The notes: generated from the letters alone by a model not told the origin. A stretch of 64,000 nucleotides of DNA from Pyrus communis (GCF_963583255.1 NC_084811.1:15146088-15210087); one strand, 5' to 3'; positions 33,252-46,121 are shown, numbered from the stretch's first letter. Translations and numbers: made by a program.

Positions 33252-35143
33252 TTTTCAAAAGTGTTCAAAGAGATGGGGCGGATGGAGTTAATTCTCAAAG
33301 GGCCGGAGTCGATTTTCAAGAATGGGATTTCTTCAGAGTGTGTTTGTTGTGGTGATCGATAGCTCTATAAAAAGCCAAGGCGACGCGTCCACCGATTCAA
33401 GAAGCCGGAATTTCCGGCGTAATTTAGGCAACGCTTTCTCGGCTTTTCTGAAAACGCGTTCAACTTTGTCAAAAGTTCACGTGGAGGTCATCATCGCAGC
33501 TACACTTTTGCCGACAAGCGTAAATTTCGGCGACGCTTTCTCTGCTTTTCAGAAAACGCGTGCGACTTTGTCAAAAGAGCTCTAACAGAGCCGCATCCGC
33601 ACTACCACGTGTCGTTCAGAAAGCGAAGCCTGTGCAGAAATCGAAGGGGCGTCCGTTCAGAAATCGAAGAGCCGTTTGCTCAGAAATTGAAGAGACGTTT
33701 GTCGACAAGGGTAAAAGAACAGTACCACCACTTGATATTATCTCTATATATGTCGACCTTCGTCTTTTATGGCAAGGCAAACCTGAAGAAAATGTCCAAC
33801 TCTTCCTCACCTCTGAGGGCGCTCTCCCAGCAACGCCTTTTGAAATACTCAATTTTTTCTCCCCCAAAGAAGATACCAGAAAGCTGGAGTACAAATAAGG
33901 AAGAAGGAAACGGTCGATCGAAGCATGTGGAGACAGCCACAACAAATACATGTACTGATTCATTCGCCGTTTCTTCAAAAGCAAAGGTATCTCATATCAT
34001 CAAGGTCAAAAGCAAAAGTATCTCATATCATGCTCTTTCCCTGTCTTTTTCTTTGTCCTTGTTCTTACTTGCATGGCAAAGTAAAAGAAGCAATCAGCCG
34101 GCACTTGGAGTCAGTCTTCCGATCTGGAGCCAACTGCCTGGAATCTATCCCTGATTGCTTACCTGGCGTTGCTCTCGAGTAGTCATCTTCAACGGTTGAT
34201 ACACTTCCAGAGAAGGGACCACTCCTGCAAAGATTGAACAAAGAAACAGATAACAGGAGGAAGCTCAGACCTTCGGGGGAGACCCTAAAGGGAATCCTGC
34301 TGCCCAGATCAACAGTAGCACAAAGGAAAATCAACGATGGGCGGCAACCAGTTCGAGAGTAAGCCTGTGGAATCATCAAGATCAAGCCTCAATGCAATCA
34401 ACAAAGAGAAGATGGAAGTTACACTCCATAACCAGATTTGCGTCCCTAAACTCTTCTCTTTGTTAATTACATCCTGTCATGTTTAGTATGTTTAAGTGCT
34501 TTTTGTGTGTTTACTTATGTTTTGTGTGAATCTATGCTTAAAACATTGAGGACAATGTTTGATTTAAGTGTGGGGGGGTAACTAAGTATATTTAATGCAA
34601 ATTCGTGGGATTTTATCACCCATAACTTCAAATGTTGTTCCTTGCTGTTTTAAGGTGTTTTTAAGTTGTTTTAGAGTGTTTTAGTATGTTTTGTTTTTAT
34701 AACTCCGAAAATCACATAAAAATTTGAAAAACTTGTTTTAAAAAGCCTAAAAAGAGTGTTTTGAGTCGTTTTTGTGTGTTTGTGTCTTAGGGTACCTTCC
34801 AACATAATGATAAGGATTTGGTTTGTAATTGCATGACGGTTAAAAAGAGTTATTAACATAGAGAAAAGTTTGAATTACTCTTGGTATATGCTTGGTTATG
34901 GTTATAATGTATGACTTCACATGCAATCATAAAAGAAAAAAATTCGTTTTTGTAACATGCTTGAAGGAAGGAACTCAAACAAACGCTACATCCCTGTGAG
35001 ACTCGAGCCATTACCTTCTTTGGAGAGTTATTTTCTGTGATTCTTTGTTTTCTAAAGTTGTTGCATGATCTCATTATTCCTTGCTTGGTTGCTACTTAGA
35101 ATGCAATTGTATCATGATAGAACTAAATGCTAGAACTTATATC

Positions 35144-36628
35144 TGATAGGAGCATATTCATGCGACTTAAATGGCTTGTTCTCGTGCATTTACGTTATGT
35201 TTCTCTAGTTATTTTAGTCCTTTATGTTTCTTTTGTGTGTTTTCAGGTTCTAAGGGCAAGGTATGCAAAAGGATGCCTTTTGGAGCCTTTTGGAGCAAAT
35301 TAGAGATTGGAATGGATATCATATGCTTGGACCCAAGGGGATGGACGAAATTAAAGACTTGAAGTAGGAAAGTTAAATCCTAAAAGACCTCATGTTTAAG
35401 CATCATTGAAGACTCCTACGCATTTTAGAACACAAAAACAACATTCCTTGCAACCTTAGGACATTGTCGTGTGTTTCCTTGTGTCCCCCTTCCTTGCCAT
35501 GCAAGGAAGGGCTTTGTTCCCTATTTTAAACACTTAAAGCATTCACTTATCACTTAACATATCATTCATTTATCACTTATCACTTCCACTCACTTATCAC
35601 TTATCAAACCATTCACTTATCACTTCCATTCACTTATCACTTATCACTTCCATTCACTTATCACTTATCACTTCCATTCACTTATCACTCACCACATATC
35701 ATTCATTTATCACTTAACATATCATTCACTTATCACTTATCATACTCATAATCATCTACACATTTCAACCATTTAAACATATGCATTTCAAATCACATGC
35801 ACACCCACCTCTTTCCACCTAATCCACATGCATTCACACACATGCACATCATTCATTCTTCTTCCTAGCCGTGCATCCCCTCAGCCATTTCCAACCACAT
35901 TCTTCCACTTCCCACTTCATCATTACACCACCTAATCCACATGCACTCCCATCCATTTCATCATTGCATTCATCACCAAAGAACCAACAACAAAACCGTG
36001 CATTACTCATCAATTCCAGCCACATTCCACATGTTTTCACAACCTAATTCACATGCACATTCAGCCACCTTTCTCCCAAAAACAGTGCACATGCATTCAT
36101 TATTCATTCACTTTGCATTCCCTTTGCAATTACACCCCACATGTCCATTTAATCATTCAACCACATTCCCATTAACCACAAAACAAATCACACAACACAC
36201 CAACACACATGCATCCTGAAATTCTTTGCCGTGCAATCACATGCATTTCCCTTGACATTTTCAGCCATCACACTTCATCATTACACCACCATTCACTCTT
36301 TAACCCACACACACTTCACACAAACAACATTCACATGCATTCACATGCATTTCCAACACAAAACACACTCAAAACCGTGGCCACCTTTGCATTTCAGCAT
36401 TCCCATTTGCATTTTCAGATTTCCAGCTTTCCAACCTAGCCACATTCACATGCATTCACTCATAATCATTCACCAAACTTGCAGCCACATTTCCACCCAC
36501 CTCCTAGCTGTCATGTTCCCTCCATTACTCCTATAAATACCCTTGCATTCATTCATTCAAAGATCATCTCATTCACAACACAACACCCCTCAAACACTTC
36601 CATTCTTTTCTTAGCCGTGAGTTCCCCC
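35144..36628 (+). repeat. LTR G (C-type), 5' part, cut by LTR D
   Basis: It starts TGATAGGAGCATATTCATG with no PPT before it, so it is a fresh insertion into the C 3' UTR (flank ATATC, 35139-35143). Its U3 has an ACTTATCA/CATTCACTTATCAC tract (35535-35745) and then CATGCA-rich sequence (35800-36480), with a TATAAATA box near 36532. It stops at 36628 where reverse LTR D begins. No gene. Confidence 0.8.
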
Positions 36629-37249
36629 TGATGCGAAAATAGTTAAACACACAAATTAAACCCTATGGATGACAATTGTAGTAAATGAGCAAATAGGGAT
36701 CGTTCTAGACCGGGGATTAACTAGGGATGCTAATCAATGTGAAATTGACTCAAAAACGTAAGAACACAATATAAAACACTTACTAGACTCAAAGAATGCA
36801 AAACTAAACTTTAAAACACTAAAACAAACCAAAAGACTCAAACATCACCCAAAACACTCAAAACTGCCTTAAAAACACTTTCTGGGCAGTTTTGGACACT
36901 TTGGTGAATTTGGACGAATTTGTGTAACAAATTGAATCAAAACACTTAAAAACACAAAATAAGACACTTTCTAACTAAGTTGGACACTAAAGTAAAGGGG
37001 GATTAAGGTTTTGACGAAATTAAATTAAATAAAACAAGTTAATAAACTAGGCAGATTGTATAAACGGATTTGAGAAACAAGATGATGGATGGATTAGTTA
37101 GAGGTCCATTCTCCACACATGACACATTTATATATGAATCGATTCTCCAATTGTTTTTCATTAACTATGATGCTCAACACCCCAAGTTAACCGTGATGCA
37201 CTAATTAACTCTCAAATTTTCCTTAAGTTATTGAATTGGATGATGCATG

Positions 37250-39256
37250 TGATAAGTCATATTTTGCATGCATCTATATCTCCCTTATTTGGCGTCTTTG
37301 TGATGTTTTGGATTAAACTAGTTGCGTTTTACATTGTTTTGTGTTAGTGTGCAGCCAAGTGTGTACTAAGATCAAAGGGAAAGCAAATGAAGTAAAAACA
37401 TTCCAGAAATGATGTGAAGTGTTAAATGGTGCAATTCGGCCATATTGAGTGATTCTAATCAAAGCAAGCATTGAAATCAGATTATGTGGTTTCAACATCA
37501 AAACATGCATTCACATGCATGTCACAACCTTGGCCGTGTGTTCCCATATCATCCCATCATTTGATGCAATTCTAGCACCAAATCAGATTCCTCACAATCC
37601 CATTTCCATCACTTAATTCATTTCAGCCATTTTGACACCAACAAACACAAACATCCATTCCGTGCACTCCATTACATTTCTACACATCACCTTTGCATTC
37701 CCATCTCTTTCATGTCCAATCCGTGCACTTCCATACCCAATTCCAGATTATTCTAACAGTTTCAGATTGTCCACTCCCTTGTGGCAGACTTTGCACATGT
37801 ATCTTGGATTAAATATCCATATACCTGCAGATTATGTCCATTCCTTGCATCCTTTATTCCAGAAATTCACTCATCCCTTTACCCATGCCGTGTGCCCATT
37901 TCACATTTCCAGAATTTGTACAAACAATTCACTTTTGGCAGATTCCACTCATGCTTGCAGACATTCCACATGTGTTTTGGATTAAATAAACCACACTTGC
38001 AGATCATGTCCATGCTTTGCAGGTATCACACTCAGAAACCCATCATTCCATCTGATTTATGCTCTGCCATCTGAGTTAAACAAATGTTAGATCCAATCTG
38101 AATGTTGGGGGATCACACACACTCTATTTGGCTGCATTTTCTGTCCATCATTCACTCTAATTCGTCCTCTCCATTGCATTGCATTCTACATTCTTCTCCT
38201 TTCACAGAAACTGCTCATTTTCTCCCCCTTTCCCATCCGCAAGGTTCCTTCTTCATTTTCAGTCCATTACACACTCTAAAACCCCCCTACTTCACTCCAT
38301 TCTCTGTCCATTTCTGTCCTAAGGGCAGAAACCATCCAAACCAAACCAATCTACTTCATCCGCACCACATTTGGAGAAGCAACACCAAGGAACTCTTCAA
38401 GGACTTCAACATCAGTTTTGGCTTCAAGGGTTCATTCTTATCAATTCTATGTTCATTCATGTTTCATATGTTTATGTTAAATCTTTTGTAGACATGAATT
38501 GTAACTAAGCTTCCTCTAGGGATTCGATGTAACCTTGCAAAGTTTGCTATGTAATTAAGTTAGAATGCTCAGTTTATCTACCTAGTTCTTGATTCATTCT
38601 CTGTTATAATTGTGAATTTGTGGGTTGATTTGTATGCTTGATCGCCATTTGAGTTAACCACAAGTTATTTAGCCAAGATTAAAACATACATCATGTCTAA
38701 TATTGGTGGATTTGTGAATGAATGAAGGGAAAGATTGGCAAACATCCTGCCAAGTGTTCCCTTTGGTTTAGTGAACGTTTCTTGTGCATTACATACTCTA
38801 GATTAAGAACCAAAGTTGCACATCACAATTAGGTTCAAGATTATAGACATTTGATCAAATCCACACATCATATGGTTGGTCATATCCAAGTGAAACAAAC
38901 TCAAGAAATTTGTAGATGAATGAGTATAAACCAACTTAACAAACATGGATTTAATTGAGCAATGGTGAAATCGAATCCCTAGTTTCATTTCCATTGATAC
39001 TATCTCATTATATTGGTTGTTGATTCATTGATTTGTGTTTACTTCATTCTCTTATGCTTTCAAGTTAAAACAACAAATCTGTATAGTTTGATTAGTTTGA
39101 TTCAAATCTGCCTATTTAGACTAGTTTGATTCATTTCTTAGATTTCTTGCAAACAAGTAGTTACATAGGTCCAATTAGTCCCTGTGGATTCGACACCCTT
39201 ACTTATGCCATTATACTAAACATATTCTAGCATTAGGAAGGAATATTACATCAACA
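37250..39256 (+). repeat. 5' LTR of B
   Basis: 2007 bp. The first roughly 1320 bp match the 3' LTR almost perfectly, whereas about 38571-38800 is strongly different and the remainder moderately so. It ends with the U5 motif GTCCCTGTGGATTCGACACC and ACATCAACA. Confidence 0.92.
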
Positions 39257-39985
39257 AAAAATGGCGCCGTTGCCGGGGACTGATTTCAGTCCCTTGTAAT
39301 TGCTTGTTTGCTTGTTTGCTATTTTGATTAGTGTCAAGGTTCATAACTTGTCAAATTGATAATTGGAAGTTGATTTAAGTTGCATACATTTCATATATGG
39401 AAAAGAATCCCTTAGCCATTCCATTATCCATTGGTTTACATCAACTTGCTTTACAATCTGCTTTGCTTATAATCTGCCCATTTAAGTGCATTTCGTCCAA
39501 ATACAATTTCTCCCCATAGTTTGTTAAGTCTTAAGCTTAGAATCTGTCTTATCTTGTGTTTTGAAGCATTTTGAGTCAAGCTCAAACCTCATTTTCGTCC
39601 AAAATTGAGTTTAGTGTCAAAACTGCCCAATTTGTGTTTTTAGGCAGTTTTGAGAGTTTTTAGCTTGTTTTGAGTCTTGTGAATCTGTTTTGAGTCCTTT
39701 GAGTCTTTATTTTGTCCAAATTAGTTTATAAGTGTTTTGATTCAAGTTTCCATCCAATTTCGTCCAAATTAGTGTAGGTGCTCAAAACTGCCCAGAAAGT
39801 GGTTTTTAGGCAATTTTGAGTCTTCTAGTTGCTGTTTTGGGTTTTAGGATTGTTTAAGTGTTCTAAGCGTTTAGTTCCACATCCCTTGAGTCCTTTCAAA
39901 CGTTTTTAAGTTTATTTTTGTTCTTTTCATTGTTGTTGCTTCTTGATTTTCATTCACACTGGTGTTATTTTATTTAAGGTAGTTT
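39257..39985 (+). other. B leader with repeated hairpin motif, no gene
   Basis: It is an untranslated leader of about 700 bp. It repeats TTTCGTCCAAA/CAAAACTGCCC...GGCAGTTTTGAG blocks (39600-39660, 39755-39820) that match the U5 repeats of the C and D LTRs. A PBS is at its start and a gag ATG at its end. Confidence 0.7.
39262..39279 (+). other. Primer-binding site of B
   Basis: TGGCGCCGTTGCCGGGGA five bases after the LTR end: the same tRNA-Asp type as the A elements despite unrelated LTRs. Confidence 0.92.
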
Positions 39986-40258
39986 ATGTCAAATAGACTT
40001 GTTGAGTTAGGCCAAAGAATTGAACGGTTAAAGGGCTACACTTTGGACAACTTTGTGCCATCAAGTTCATCCCTAATCCGTGAGGAAGAGGAAAGGATTT
40101 CACCTAGTTCAACAAGTAAAGGATCTGAGCAATTTGATTGGGAAAGAGAGGAAGAGATGGCGGGCAACCAAGATGAACATAGAGCTTTGGAGGACTTTGC
40201 TCAACCAATCATACCAAATTCACCTTCATGCATCTTGCTGCCCACAGAAGCAAGATGA
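39986..40258 (+). pseudogene. gag: Athila-like gag N-terminal remnant in B
   Basis: It is an open frame of 90 residues, MSNRLVELGQRIERL..., ending RALEDFAQPIIPNSPSCILLPTEAR. The last segment resembles the N-terminal Gag segment of Athila-like elements that I remember (a DYAxP...SSIxxP pattern). It stops at TGA 40256-40258, followed by non-homologous sequence from the shared C/A block, so the rest of gag and all of pol are missing. Probably a deletion product rather than a working protein. Confidence 0.6.
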
Positions 40259-40479
40259 ACTTGAGAGTTTTTGGATTGTTTTATTTTCGTTTGTTCTTTT
40301 TTATTCCAGATTCTTAATCTTGTTTTGTTTCTTGTTTTAGGTACTAGTTTATGACTCGGAGTTTTCATCCGATTCGTGAACATATCCTGGAGTGATTGGG
40401 TTCTTCGTCCGGCTGCAAGACGTAAAAGAAAGCGCTACTTGGGAGGCAACCCAATGCACTGAATAAACAAAGCATGTTC

Positions 40480-40482
40480 AAA

Positions 40483-40514
<32 letters not shown>

Positions 40515-40539
40515 GAAAAAAAAAAAAAAAAAAAAAAAG
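40480..40539. repeat. A-rich homopolymer tract in B
   Basis: A run of about 60 bp of A with few G interruptions lies between the post-integrase motif and the 3' end of aORF. It corresponds to the tracts at 12716-12763, 25247-25299, 32516-32552, 47319-47360 and 62636-62678. Confidence 0.88.
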
Positions 40540-40566
40540 ATACTAAACATGGAGAAAGGTGGAGCT

Positions 40567-41253
40567 TCACAAAGGTTGTTTACGTGAAGCCCCACTACGA
40601 GGCGTCGAAGCAGAAGGCTTTGAAGCAGAAGGCATCGGAGCGGAAGGCATGGGAGCGGAAGGCATCGGGGCGGAAGGCATCGGGGCGGGAGGCATCGGAG
40701 CTAGAGCATTCCAGGCCTCAATACTTGGCCAAGCGCTGGATGAGCCAGGAAAAAGGTGCGTCTGGAGGAAAGACGAAAACCTTTGACGGTCACTGTGAAT
40801 CCGACCTTCAGACTCTTGCAGCTCATCAAGCTTCCTCTTCATGCCCGTCGAATAGTTGTTGGCAAGCACGTGCAAACTTCTATTCTCGTACTTAAGCTGC
40901 TGGATCTCCTGCTTGAGACTTTCCACCTCTGCCATCAATGATTCCACCTGACGGGAGCGGGCAAGCAGGCGTTGGCCCATGTTGGACACAGAACTCGCAC
41001 ACTGAACACTAAGTGCGAGGGACTCTTGAACGGCCAACTCATCGGACCGTCCTGACAGCAGCCTACTATCTTTTGGAGTGAGGAGGTTCCTAGCTACTAT
41101 TGTAGCTGTGGTGGCGTCCTGCATCACGGAGTCCTCACCTGTAAGAGGACTGTTAGAAGATAAGAAAGAAGGGCGCCATACGTTACCTTGACGCGGCGCG
41201 CCCGTATCACTGCTAAGGCTCAATTCCAAGCTAAGGTTCGATGAGTTTGCCAT
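40567..41253 (-). CDS. aORF protein, B copy
   Basis: It is 228 residues, intact, inside an element with unrelated LTRs. It reads MANSSNLSLELSLSSDTGAP, SNSPLTGED, coiled coil VESLKQEIQQLKYE, FSSFLQTHLFPG, and a tail with more MPSAP units than the other copies before TPRSGASRKQPL. The tail length difference is in whole repeat units. Same promoter-like block upstream (41254-41820). Function unknown. Confidence 0.75.
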   Translation of the reverse strand: MANSSNLSLELSLSSDTGAPRQGNVWRPSFLSSNSPLTGEDSVMQDATTATIVARNLLTPKDSRLLSGRSDELAVQESLALSVQCASSVSNMGQRLLARSRQVESLMAEVESLKQEIQQLKYENRSLHVLANNYSTGMKRKLDELQESEGRIHSDRQRFSSFLQTHLFPGSSSAWPSIEAWNALAPMPPAPMPSAPMPSAPMPSAPMPSASKPSASTPRSGASRKQPL

Positions 41254-42905
41254 TTTTCAAAAGTGTTCAAAGAGAAGGGATGGAGTTAAATTTCAAAGGC
41301 CCGGAGTCGATTTTCAAGAATGGGAAAACTTCAGAGTGTGTTTGTTGTGGTGATCGATAGCTCAATAAAAAGCCAAGGCGACGCGTCCACCAATTCAAAA
41401 AGCCGGAATTTCCGGCGTAATTTAGGCAACGCTTTCTCGGCTTTTCAGAAGACGCGTTCAACTTTGTCAAAAGATTTCTTCTTTTCAGACAACACGTGGA
41501 GGCCATCACCGCAACTACACATCTTTAGCCGACAAGCGCAAAGTCCGGCGACGCTTTCTCTGCTTTTCAGAAAACGCGTGCAGCTTTGTCAAAAGGAGCC
41601 GCATCCGCACTACTACGTGTCGTTCAGAAAGAAAAAGGGCGTCGTTCAGAAATCGAAGGGGCGCCTGCTCAGAAATCGAAGAGACGTCTTCAAAGATCGA
41701 GGAGGCGCCACTATTTCAAAAAGCCGGATTTGCGGGATCAAAACGTTTGTCGACAAGGGTAAAAGAAGAGTACCACCACTTGATATTATCTCTATATATG
41801 TCGACCTTCGTCTTTTATGGCAAGGAAAACCTGAAGAAAATGCCCAACTCTCCCTCACCTCTGAGGGCGCACTCCCAGCAAAGCCTTTCGAAATACTCAA
41901 TTCTTTCTTCTTCCCCAAAGATGATACCAGATGCCTGGAGTACATATGACCCAGGAGGAAACAGCACAACAAATACATGTGCTGAATCATTCACCGCTTC
42001 TTCAAAAGCAAAGGTATCTCATATCATAAAGGTCAAAAGCAAAAGTATCTCATATCATGCTCTTTCCCTGTCTTTTTCTTTGTCCTTGTTCTTACTCGCA
42101 TGGCAAAGTAAAAGAAGCAATCAGCCGGCACTTGGAGTCAGTCTTCCGATCTGGAGCCAACTGCCTGGAATCTATTCCTGATTGCTTACCTAGCGTTGCT
42201 CTCGAGTAGTCATCTTCAACGGTTGATACACTTCCGGAGAAGGGACCACTTCTGCAAAGGGGAGCGAGTAAGGCAAGTGAAAATGATACATTGAAGCATG
42301 TGGAGACAAACATAGGCTGAGTTATCCTCCAACCCTTTTCAATACGAATTGGAAAGATTGAACAAAGAAACAGACCAAAGGGGTAAGCTTAGACCTTCGG
42401 GGAAGACCAAATGAATCCTGCTGCCCAGTTCAACAGTAGCACAAAGGAAAATCAATGATGGGCGGAAACCAGTTCAAGAGTAAGCCTGTGGAGTCACTAT
42501 GATCAAGGCCTCATTGCAATTACCAAGGAGAAGAGGGAATTTATACTCCATAACCAGATTTGCGTCCCTAAACTCTTCTCTTTGTTAATTACATTCTGCC
42601 ATGTTTAGTATGTTTAAATTGCTTTTTGTGTGTTTACTTATGTTTTGTGTGAATCTATGCTTAAAACATTGAGGACAATGTTTGATTTAGGTTTGGGGGT
42701 ATTGGGTAACTAAAGTGTTTTGATGCAAATTCGTAGGGTTTTATCCACCATAATTTCTAATGTTGTTCCTTGCTGTTTTAAGGTGTTTTTTTTTTAAGTT
42801 GTTTTAGAGTGTTTTAGTGTGTTTTGTTTTATAATTCGAAAATCCCATAAAAATTTGAAAAATTGTTTTGAAAAACCCAAAAAGAGTTGTTTTTAAGGTT
42901 GTTTT
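41254..42905 (+). other. B copy of the aORF 5' flank and shared 3'-UTR block
   Basis: It is homologous to the A1 region 25998-27560. It carries a 98-bp insertion absent from the others (about 42258-42356), the 20-nt hairpin (about 42663-42682) and an altered PPT-like box (TTTAGGTTTGGGGGTATT, near 42687). Similarity to the A elements stops at about 42905. No sense gene. Confidence 0.7.
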
Positions 42906-44102
42906 GTGTTTGTGCCTATTTGAGGTGTTAGTTTTGGTTAAGAGTGTTTTTGCATGCTAATACGAATGTATATGAGGACTATGTTTGGAAACAAACGATT
43001 AGGTTGCTATGGAAAAGAGTTGCATCTTGTTGTCATTTATAAAGCTATAACTCTTGAAATTATGATGATAGAGGTACCATACTCAAATTCTGGAAGAAGA
43101 ATAGTGGAGACTACCCTAGTGAGTTATTTTGAGCCAAATTGCTTCTTTGAGAGGGTTTAAAGTGTTTCCACTCCTATCTTGTTCTTTCATTTTTCACTTT
43201 AAATGATCTCATTACTTCTATTTCGTTTGGATGCTAAGAATCATTCTCCTTTGCAGATACCATGTATTTAGTATCAGTCATGAATGAACTCAATGAGATG
43301 ATGTTAGGCTATGCATGTTTTAACTACTAAAAGGCTTAAATCCTACCCATTTGTGTGCTCCATTCACCCTTGTTGCAGCCAAACACTTTAGCCTAATTCT
43401 TTCATCACCCACACCACATTCTAGCCCATTACAAGCCATACCTTATAGTTTGGGGAATACCAAGGTGATGAAGACTAAAAGTAAATTGAGCTTAGAACAA
43501 GATTGTGGCATGTACCGAGGGCACCTATGTTGAAGATGTTTCTAAAAAAAAAAAAAAAGGGGTTATAAAAAAAAAGAAAAGAAAAGAAGAGAATTAAAAT
43601 GGATACAAGTTCCAAATCTCCTCATTATAAGACATAGGGCCTGGATGCCAAAAACAAAGAAGAAAGAAAACAAATGCAAGTGAAGAGCATTATCCTCAAG
43701 AACACTTTGGTATGCCCCAAGCTCTAGTATTTCATATCACTTCTCTTGTAACCTATAACCTAAGCCTTACATTACAATCTTGAGAAAGACCTAGCTGATC
43801 ATTGAGGATGTATTCATGGGTGATGGTAAGTGTGTGTGTTATCTATATTCTTAGCATTTGATTCATTTCATGAGATCTACTCAGAAACTGTGCTTCCATT
43901 TCAGATTTCATATGTGAGAATTTTGATTTCCTTTACATAATTTCACTCATATATGTTGTTGAGAGACTAAACCTTAAGATCTGAGTGAAAACTTGAGTGG
44001 AAGCTGTGAGGAGTAGAGTTGAGGCGAATTCTGTCTTAAGCATTTGGGTATGGTGACTTTGAAGTCGTAAGACATGGAGAAATATCTTTATACGTTACAA
44101 TT
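42906..44102 (+). other. B-specific 3' UTR, no gene
   Basis: It shows no similarity to the A-type 3' UTR. Frames of 60-68 codons (for example 42954-43160) have no recognisable motif. An A/G-rich tract lies at 43542-43600. It is cut at 44102 by A2; the remaining B 3' UTR resumes at 53137. Confidence 0.65.
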
Positions 44103-46116
44103 TGATAGGAGCATATTTATGCGACTTAAATGGCTTGTTCTCGTACATTTACGTTATGTTTCTTTAGTTATTTTAGTACTTTAAGCTATTTTCGTGTGTT
44201 TGTAGGTCCAAAGGGCTAAAGGAGCAAAAAGATGCATTTTGGAGACTTTTGGAGCACTTTTGGGCTAAGGACGGATAGCTTATGCTTGAAGCCAAAGTGT
44301 TGGACGAAATTGAAGACCTAATTGGAGCCAAAGTGTTGGAACCTTGTTCTCTTTAGTTTTAGGACATTTAAACCTTTCCTAATCCCAATCATGCCATGCA
44401 TAACACACATCCATTCTAACACATTGTCATTGCACATGCATTTCCTTCATTAGTTAACCCACATGCACTTATCACTTATCATCACCACATATCATATCAC
44501 TTAATCACTTATCACTTATCATCACCACTTAACCACTTATCATATCATAACCACATATCATATCACTTATCACTTATCACTTAACATATCATCCACCTAC
44601 TTCACCTACAACATCCACCACCTACTTCACCTACAACATCCACCCACTTCACCTACAACATCCACCCACTTCACCTACAACATCCACCTACTTCACCTAC
44701 AACATCCACTTCACCTACAACATCCACCTACTTCACCTACAACATCTACCTACTTCACCTACAAATGACATAGCCATATGTTCCCTCCACTACTCCTATA
44801 AATACCCTTGCATTCATTTATTCATGGACATCTCATTTCATACACAACACATTACAAACACATTCTCCCTTCCCTAGCCGTGAGCTTCCCATCCATTCCC
44901 TTATAATCCAAACACCACTCCTCATCCATTTCCATAATCCCCCAAACCTCACCTTAGACCTTGTGCTACAACAACGAGGAAGATAAGAGGGCCTAAACGT
45001 TCATACAATTCAAGTGTGAGTTGTTGGAATGTTTAGGTGTTTCTTTGATTTCAAAGTTTAAATTCAATTCTCTTTGTTTTGTACGTATGAGGAATGGAAG
45101 AGAAGAGTGCCTAAACGTTCATACAATTCAAGTTTGAGTTGTTGGAATGTTTAGGTGTTTCTTTGATTTCAAAGTTATGAGGAACTAAACCCCCTTTAGC
45201 TAGGGGGTGATTCGAAATATATGTTTATGCTTGCATTTTGATTTGATTACTTCTAATTGCATTTCATAAGTTGTGGATTCAATTTGTTTAACCGTTTGAT
45301 TGATAACTTATTTATGTATGTTTATTGAGAATGCGCGCTTAATTTTCATGCATGAATATGAGGCTAGAATATAAGTGAGTTTCACCTAATAGTTACGAAC
45401 TTATATTCACAAGTAGTGGAGGTTGCTTATAAACAATCGCGTTCAACGAATTCTTGGCATAAGTTTCATGCGTATTCCATAGTAACGAATGCCTCGTCAA
45501 CACTTATAGTTTTCATGATGCTTAATGATCTTTGATTGTATCTTTATTGTGCTTTTCACGTAAAGGACTTTTGGAGAATGTTGTGAATTGCGTTGCGCTA
45601 ACCCATCCAATTCATTAACTTAAGGAAAACTTGACGGTTAATTTAAGCGGACCTAATTAACCCGGGGCGTTGAGAATTAATGATTTATTGAAATGCAATT
45701 GGAAATCTTTTTATTATGCAAGTGTAACATGTATGGAGATGAACCCCTTAGCTATTCTATCATCCATTCATTCCATTTCATCAATTCCATATTTACATTC
45801 TGTTTTAATTTGTTCATTTAATTTAATTTCGTATAAACTTAAATCCCCCTTTACTTTAATGTCAATTTAATTAGAAATCATTTTAGTTTGTGTTTTTAAA
45901 AGCATTTTGAGTCTTTGGTTTGTCTTAGTGTTTTAAAGTTTAGTTTTACATTCTTTGAGTCTAGTTTAGTGTTTTATATTGTGTTTTTACGTTTTTGAGT
46001 CAAATCCAAGTGATTAACAATCCCTCCTAATCCCCGGTCCAGAACGATCCCTACTTGCATCTTTACTACAATTGTCAAAAGAGGGTTTAATTTGTGCGCG
46101 TATAAATCCCGCATCA
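44103..46116 (+). repeat. 5' LTR of A2
   Basis: Minisatellite 44593-44763, TATAAATA 44797-44804, leader palindrome twice (about 44993-45038 and 45111-45156, the first with a T-to-G change in the loop-proximal arm). It ends CCCGCATCA before the PBS. Confidence 0.95.
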
Positions 46117-46121
46117 AATTT

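Larger units (their letters stand above)
32279..35143 (+). mobile_element. Interior of element C (non-autonomous), truncated by LTR G
   Basis: It begins with a PBS carrying one mismatch (TGGTGCCGTTGCCGGGGA, 32284-32301), then a leader, a 14-codon gag stub, poly(A) at 32516-32552, the antisense aORF, the promoter-like block (two G-box-type ACGTG sites near 33479 and 33607, TATATAT near 33745) and the 3' UTR with the hairpin and a PPT-like box near 34565. It is cut at 35143 by LTR G, so its 3' LTR is not adjacent. No pol. Confidence 0.82.

Noticed and set aside
37632..37985. 117-codon and nearby frames in the B LTRs (also 53832-54185)
   Set aside because: They lie wholly within U3 of an LTR, are duplicated only because the LTR is, and have low-complexity His/Ser/Pro composition from C/A-rich DNA.
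42954..43160. 68-codon frame in the B-specific UTR
   Set aside because: No motif, no second copy to compare, and it sits in an untranslated 3' region upstream of the PPT.
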